From NCBI GenBank assembly GCA_903887275.1, contig CAISPD010000056.1:1-36341 (forward strand): DNA of 36,341 nucleotides, read 5' to 3'. Below the pieces are notes generated by a model. That model saw only the letters and a list, made by a program, of their open reading frames with translations. It did not search any database and had not been told where the DNA came from. This document shows, piece by piece, positions 32,823 to 36,341 of this stretch. The translations under genes were made by a program, and so were the position numbers. The stretch comes from an uncultured Mucilaginibacter sp. GTDB taxonomy: Bacteria; Bacteroidota; Bacteroidia; Sphingobacteriales; Sphingobacteriaceae. The stretch's first letter is position 1. Each line of letters starts with the position of its first letter.

Positions 32823-34298
32823 ATGCTAGATAGGGATGGTGTAATAACAAGTTGGAACAAAGGAGCGCAAAACATTAAAGGGTACGACGAAGATGAAGTA
32901 ATTGGCAAAAATTTTTCAATCTTTTACCTGCCAGAAGACATTAAGAAAGATATCCCTTCAAAGAATCTGGAAATAGCAATTAAAACCGGTAGTTATTCGG
33001 TAACCGCAAAAAGATTAAAAAAGGACGGATCGTTATTTTGGGGTTACATGGTAATTACAGCTTTATATGACAATGAAGGCAAATTGCGGGGATTCGCTAA
33101 AATAACCCAGGATATTACAAAACAGAAAACCCTTCAGGATGACCTGGACAACCTTCACATCGAATTTGAGAACAAAACCAGAGAAAAGCTAAAAATCGCT
33201 TTAAAAGAAAATATCGATTATAAACGGGCCATAGATCAATCGGCAATCGTAGCTATCACTGATCAAAAAGGGATCATAACACATGTAAATGACAATTTTT
33301 GCAGTATTTCCAAATATTCGCGGGCTGAACTAATTGGCCAGGATCACCGTATGCTTAATTCCGGCTACCATGATAAAGCATTTATAAAGGACCTTTGGAA
33401 AACAATCGCCGGGGGCAAAATCTGGAGGGGTGAGTTTCGAAATCGTGCTAAAGATGGTAGTTTCTATTGGGTCGACGCTACGATCATACCATTTGTTAAT
33501 GCGCAAGGAAAACCCTATCAATACATAGCTATCAGGTCAGATATTACGGCCCGAAAAGTATACGAAGAAAAAATGAATGCCTTGAATGCTGATCTGACCC
33601 GTCAAAAAAAGGAATTAGAGATATACAATGAACAATTAGAACAATTTGCCTACGTGGCGTCTCATGATTTGCAGGAACCACTACGAATGATAACCGGCTT
33701 TCTTAACCAACTGGAGCTTAAATACAATAACGTACTTGATGACAAAGGCAGAAAATTCATCGGTTTCGCAGTTGATGGCGCCAAACGAATGAAATCTATC
33801 ATTCTGGATCTACTTTATTATTATCGAATAGGAAAGGCCGATGAAGATTTAGAAATGGTTGATCTAACCGAATTACTTAACGGGGTTTTATCACTTTTTC
33901 AGCACGAGAAGGGGGCAAAAATAAAGTACACCAATTTACCGGTAATAACTACACACAGATCGCAAATAAGGCAGGTGTTTCATAATCTAATCGGGAATGC
34001 TATTAAATATCGAAGAGCAGAAATACCGCTCTTATTAAACATTTCCTTCAATGAAAATGATACGCACTACCAGTTTGCAATTAAAGACAATGGAATTGGA
34101 ATATCTGAAGAATATTTTGACAAGATTTTTATCATATTTCAACGACTTCATAGCAGTGCTGAATACAGTGGAACAGGAATGGGGTTAGCAATAACCAAAA
34201 AAATTGTAGAAAATCTGGGAGGTACTATATGGCTTGAATCAACAATCGGCAAGGGCACTACCTTTTACTTCACTTTGGCTAAAGACTTTAAAAAATGA
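32823..34298 (+). CDS. PAS-PAS hybrid-free sensor histidine kinase
   Basis: A 491-residue kinase counted from the ATG. It has PAS 1 (about 1-100), a coiled segment, PAS 2 (about 132-245), HisKA with phospho-acceptor H281 in FAYVASHDLQEPLRM, and HATPase_c with N-box NLIGNAIKYR, G1 DNGIGI and G2 GTGMGLAI. There is no membrane segment, so it is a cytoplasmic sensor. The ATG at 32823 falls inside the PAS fold: the open frame continues upstream to 32712 and encodes DSISDYAIVMLDRDG, typical of PAS starts, but contains no ATG, GTG or TTG. The true start may be ATT at 32757 or the gene may have lost its start. The response regulator gene overlaps the stop (ATGA). Confidence 0.88.
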   Translation: MLDRDGVITSWNKGAQNIKGYDEDEVIGKNFSIFYLPEDIKKDIPSKNLEIAIKTGSYSVTAKRLKKDGSLFWGYMVITALYDNEGKLRGFAKITQDITKQKTLQDDLDNLHIEFENKTREKLKIALKENIDYKRAIDQSAIVAITDQKGIITHVNDNFCSISKYSRAELIGQDHRMLNSGYHDKAFIKDLWKTIAGGKIWRGEFRNRAKDGSFYWVDATIIPFVNAQGKPYQYIAIRSDITARKVYEEKMNALNADLTRQKKELEIYNEQLEQFAYVASHDLQEPLRMITGFLNQLELKYNNVLDDKGRKFIGFAVDGAKRMKSIILDLLYYYRIGKADEDLEMVDLTELLNGVLSLFQHEKGAKIKYTNLPVITTHRSQIRQVFHNLIGNAIKYRRAEIPLLLNISFNENDTHYQFAIKDNGIGISEEYFDKIFIIFQRLHSSAEYSGTGMGLAITKKIVENLGGTIWLESTIGKGTTFYFTLAKDFKK

Positions 34299-34714
34299 AT
34301 GGTGTTCAGTTACTATTAGTAGAAGATAACGAAGGAGATATTTTCGCTACTCTTGACGCTTTTGAATCAAGCATGGTTATTAATAATATCATTGTAAAAA
34401 CCGATTGCGACCAGGCAATCAGCTATTTTAAAAAAATAGCTAGCACTGAGGATTTGCCCGATCTTGTTTTATTAGATATAAATCTACCCAAAATCTCGGG
34501 CCACGAAGTACTAAAGTACTTAAAACAACATCAGGAATATAAAGCCATTCCTGTAATTATGTTTACATCGTCCTCTTCTGAAGATGACATAACAAAAGAC
34601 TATCGAAATGGTGTCAATAGCTTTATCACCAAACCAATAGAATACTCAGACTATGTTGGAGTATTAAAAAGGATTGAAGAATTTTGGCTGAAAATATCGG
34701 GAATTTCATATTGA
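34295..34714 (+). CDS. Single-domain response regulator (Rcp1-like receiver)
   Basis: A 139-residue receiver domain without output domain. Acidic pair E10/D11, phospho-acceptor D61 in LVLLDINLP, T91 in IMFTSSSSEDD and K113 in ITKPIEY are all present. The long insertion between beta-1 and alpha-1 (EDNEGDIFATLDAF) and the overall size fit the Rcp1-like group that pairs with PAS or phytochrome kinases. It is translationally coupled to the kinase (ATGA overlap) and presumably accepts phosphate from it. With no output domain it should act by protein contact or as a phosphate relay. Confidence 0.93.
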   Translation: MNGVQLLLVEDNEGDIFATLDAFESSMVINNIIVKTDCDQAISYFKKIASTEDLPDLVLLDINLPKISGHEVLKYLKQHQEYKAIPVIMFTSSSSEDDITKDYRNGVNSFITKPIEYSDYVGVLKRIEEFWLKISGISY

Positions 34715-34959
34715 AACTAATAAAAGTTACATGTATTGCCTCCCAATAACAGCATCGTATAAAGTCTGAAAGACTTCAGCTGCAAAAACGTTATTCAATC
34801 GGTTATATCTATAAATCTAGCTTAATCTGAGCATTTTGTTTGAAGCCATCTATAATTGCAAAAAACAAAATAACACCAATTGGGAATATAAGAAAACAGC
34901 CTAAGGGTACGCATTGCCAGGTGTTTAAAAAGGAGAAAAATAGAAAACGGCCAAAAGCT

Positions 34960-35487
34960 TCAATTGTCGTTTGAAGCCAAATCCGTCAAACTTTTTAACG
35001 AACCGTCAGGAATCTGATCTTGTTTGATATTAAAGTTGCAGTAGGTCTGGCAATTGTTTAAAGCCGGGAGTATTTCAGTACTCAATATTACTTTTGACCA
35101 TTTGGCTGATTCCTGATCGAAAACAAATAATGAATTCTTTTTAATGTCATAATAGAACCAGGCAATTGTACTGGCCCCATTAAAGGTTGTCCTTTTCAAG
35201 GCTACCTGAAAACCATTTAATATCCTGGGGTCAATTTGCTTAATGACTGCTATTTTAGGACCTGGGTACATATTTTGAAGTTGTCGTACAACAGGGGTAT
35301 TGTAAACTAAATCAATAATAGCATTTTTAAACAGAACTGCCCTTTCGCCAATCGCAAGTGTCTCCTGCCCTTTGTCGAAATCTATGGTGAATAACTTCGA
35401 TGTTGGATTAGCGTCCACAACATTGTTTTGGGCGTGCCCCCATTGGTAAACCAAAATTAGCAGAAGTAAAAGTTTTAGTTTGTTCAT
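34960..35487 (-). CDS. Small exported protein of unknown function
   Basis: A 175-residue protein with signal peptide (KLKLLLLLILVYQWGHAQ, cleavage near AHAQ). The mature part is mixed, contains two cysteines (NNCQTYCNF), which may form a disulfide in the periplasm, and ends SDLASNDN-like (LTDLASNDN). I do not recognise a family. It is divergent from the small membrane gene at 35791 and convergent with the response regulator gene. Confidence 0.7.
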   Translation of the reverse strand: MNKLKLLLLLILVYQWGHAQNNVVDANPTSKLFTIDFDKGQETLAIGERAVLFKNAIIDLVYNTPVVRQLQNMYPGPKIAVIKQIDPRILNGFQVALKRTTFNGASTIAWFYYDIKKNSLFVFDQESAKWSKVILSTEILPALNNCQTYCNFNIKQDQIPDGSLKSLTDLASNDN

Positions 35488-35790
35488 TGCAAATCAGTAA
35501 ATGAAGTTCACGTTTGGCTTGCAATATTAATACCAAAGGCACGGCTAGCTACACTACTCAAAGTAGTAGGTAACCTTTATCCAGGGAAAATCGTTGGCGC
35601 TATTTCTCGTTAGATTTTCGATAAAACCGCCCTGATCTTTGATGTATCGAACCCAAATGAATATTTTGAACAATACTTACCTTCAGTTTAAATGCTTTTA
35701 TCTAGTTCCGATACTACTACTTTGAGGAATAAAAAAGAGATAATTGAATTGCTCGCAGCTAATAACTTTGCATTGAAAATTTAATAAAAC
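35488..35790. promoter_or_regulatory. Divergent intergenic region with a 13-bp inverted repeat
   Basis: A 303-bp region between divergent genes. CTCAAAGTAGTAG at 35557-35569 recurs in reverse complement as CTACTACTTTGAG at 35714-35726; the first copy lies in a smaller palindrome, ACTACT-CAA-AGTAGT at 35553-35567. A perfect -7 box TAACTTTG is at 35763-35770, 20 bp before the ATG at 35791; no TTTG lies 19 bp upstream. A control region for both genes is plausible. Confidence 0.45.
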
Positions 35791-36003
35791 ATGGAGGATA
35801 AGGACATCCTGTTTTACTTGTTGGCGGCGATGCTATTCTGTTCTCTCATAGCTGCGATCTATAATTTCATCAGATATCTTCAGTTTTTAGGAACCGGTAA
35901 ACTGTTCTATGTGCACTCGCACGCTAGTAAATTGAAGGTTTTTTTAGTATTTGGAGTTATATTTGGCCTATTAATGTATCTGAATTATACAGATATAATT
36001 TAG
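35791..36003 (+). CDS. Small two-helix membrane protein
   Basis: A 70-residue protein with two predicted TM helices (about residues 6-28, LFYLLAAMLFCSLIAAIYNF, and 47-66, VFLVFGVIFGLLMYL) joined by a short segment containing HSHASK. No family is recognised. It is preceded by a -7 box at 35763-35770. Translation from the ATG at 35791, shortly after an A-rich leader, is plausible, but expression is unproven. Confidence 0.65.
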   Translation: MEDKDILFYLLAAMLFCSLIAAIYNFIRYLQFLGTGKLFYVHSHASKLKVFLVFGVIFGLLMYLNYTDII

Positions 36004-36341
36004 AAGGCTAAGCAAAGAGTAGTTATAGATTTAATTGAAGACACATTATCATATTTTGTATTGAAAAACAAAATATAAACGGCTACAAAAAAATTGCGGC
36101 TTCACATGCATAAAAAGCACCTTTCAAGAAAAGGAAAAGATGGCAATTATATACCAATAGCGATTAATAATATTATGGATCAGGAAGGTGCCCTATGAAG
36201 TTTGACAATACCGAACCAATACTCGCATAACACCTTTAATTGCTCAATAAAAACAAACAAATCCATTGGCTTGACCATATAGGAATTTGCTTGATTGGAA
36301 TACGCATCATTTACATCCTGGTGCGAATTAGAAGTTGTCAA
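36004..36341. other. Right end of the window, no gene recognised
   Basis: About 340 bp of AT-rich DNA. The only open frame of note is a 30-codon one at 36106-36198 (MHKKHLSRKGKDGNYIPIAI...), without recognisable homology or promoter; I do not call it a gene. The last 100 bp may run into a gene beyond the window edge. Confidence 0.4.

Noticed and set aside
34741-34800. Small hairpin AGTCT-GAA-AGACT after the response regulator gene
   Set aside because: Five base pairs without a T-tract; too weak to call a terminator.
36106-36198. 30-codon open frame near the right end
   Set aside because: Too short, no promoter, no recognisable similarity.

Overview
The window looks like chromosome of a Bacteroidota species, most likely family Sphingobacteriaceae (Mucilaginibacter/Pedobacter-like). 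The evidence is the fused hisB and hisIE genes in the order hisD-C-B-H-A-F-IE, a 4Fe-4S ferredoxin divergent from a LuxC-like acyl-CoA reductase, promoters of the TTTG-N19-TAnnTTTG type (a perfect example precedes the tRNA), and poor Shine-Dalgarno sequences. The genus is inferred from gene style, not from a database search.

Layout. (1) 1-6335: histidine operon on the + strand, with hisD cut by the window edge and hisG presumably just outside. (2) 6427-10694: a WD40 propeller, an NlpC/P60 hydrolase, the ferredoxin/acyl-CoA reductase pair, a 67-residue unknown protein and an FtsE-like ATPase. Three intergenic hairpins with repetitive arms each end 2-9 nt before a start codon (hisH, the WD40 gene, the 67-aa gene). 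(3) 10747-20108: a TolC / adaptor / RND / RND efflux operon with two near-identical HAE-1 pumps in tandem, preceded by twin operator-like palindromes. A convergent conserved gene of unknown function follows (20121-21605).

(4) 21862-32175: an intact tRNA-Pro(TGG) with its promoter and terminator. A 93-bp direct repeat (92/93 identical) of its 3' two-thirds plus terminator lies 10,196 bp downstream. This is the footprint of integration into the tRNA gene, but no integrase, relaxase or transposase is visible between the repeats. The cargo has two parts. Two exported proteins on the + strand lie next to the tRNA: a K/A/D heptad-repeat protein with a His-rich tail, and a probable outer-membrane barrel. 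A nine-gene minus-strand cluster follows: TolC, adaptor, RND pump, PII-like protein, DUF2892, DUF983, rhodanese, CRP/FNR regulator, and a second DUF2892. Two matching palindromes, one before the first gene and one before the last, sit at exactly the same distance (33 bp centre to centre) from a -7 box, where the -33 box should be. This suggests the island's own CRP-type regulator activates its own cluster. The regulator carries a C-x5-CC segment where cAMP-binding residues would be. The rhodanese and DUF2892 proteins resemble E. coli YgaP split into pieces, so a sulfur or thiol stress/efflux role is my main hypothesis.

(5) 32176-36341: AT-rich DNA with a PAS-PAS histidine kinase (its start codon is unclear), an overlapping single-domain response regulator, a small exported protein, a small membrane protein, and long non-coding stretches.

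I see no CRISPR array, rRNA, IS element or prophage gene.
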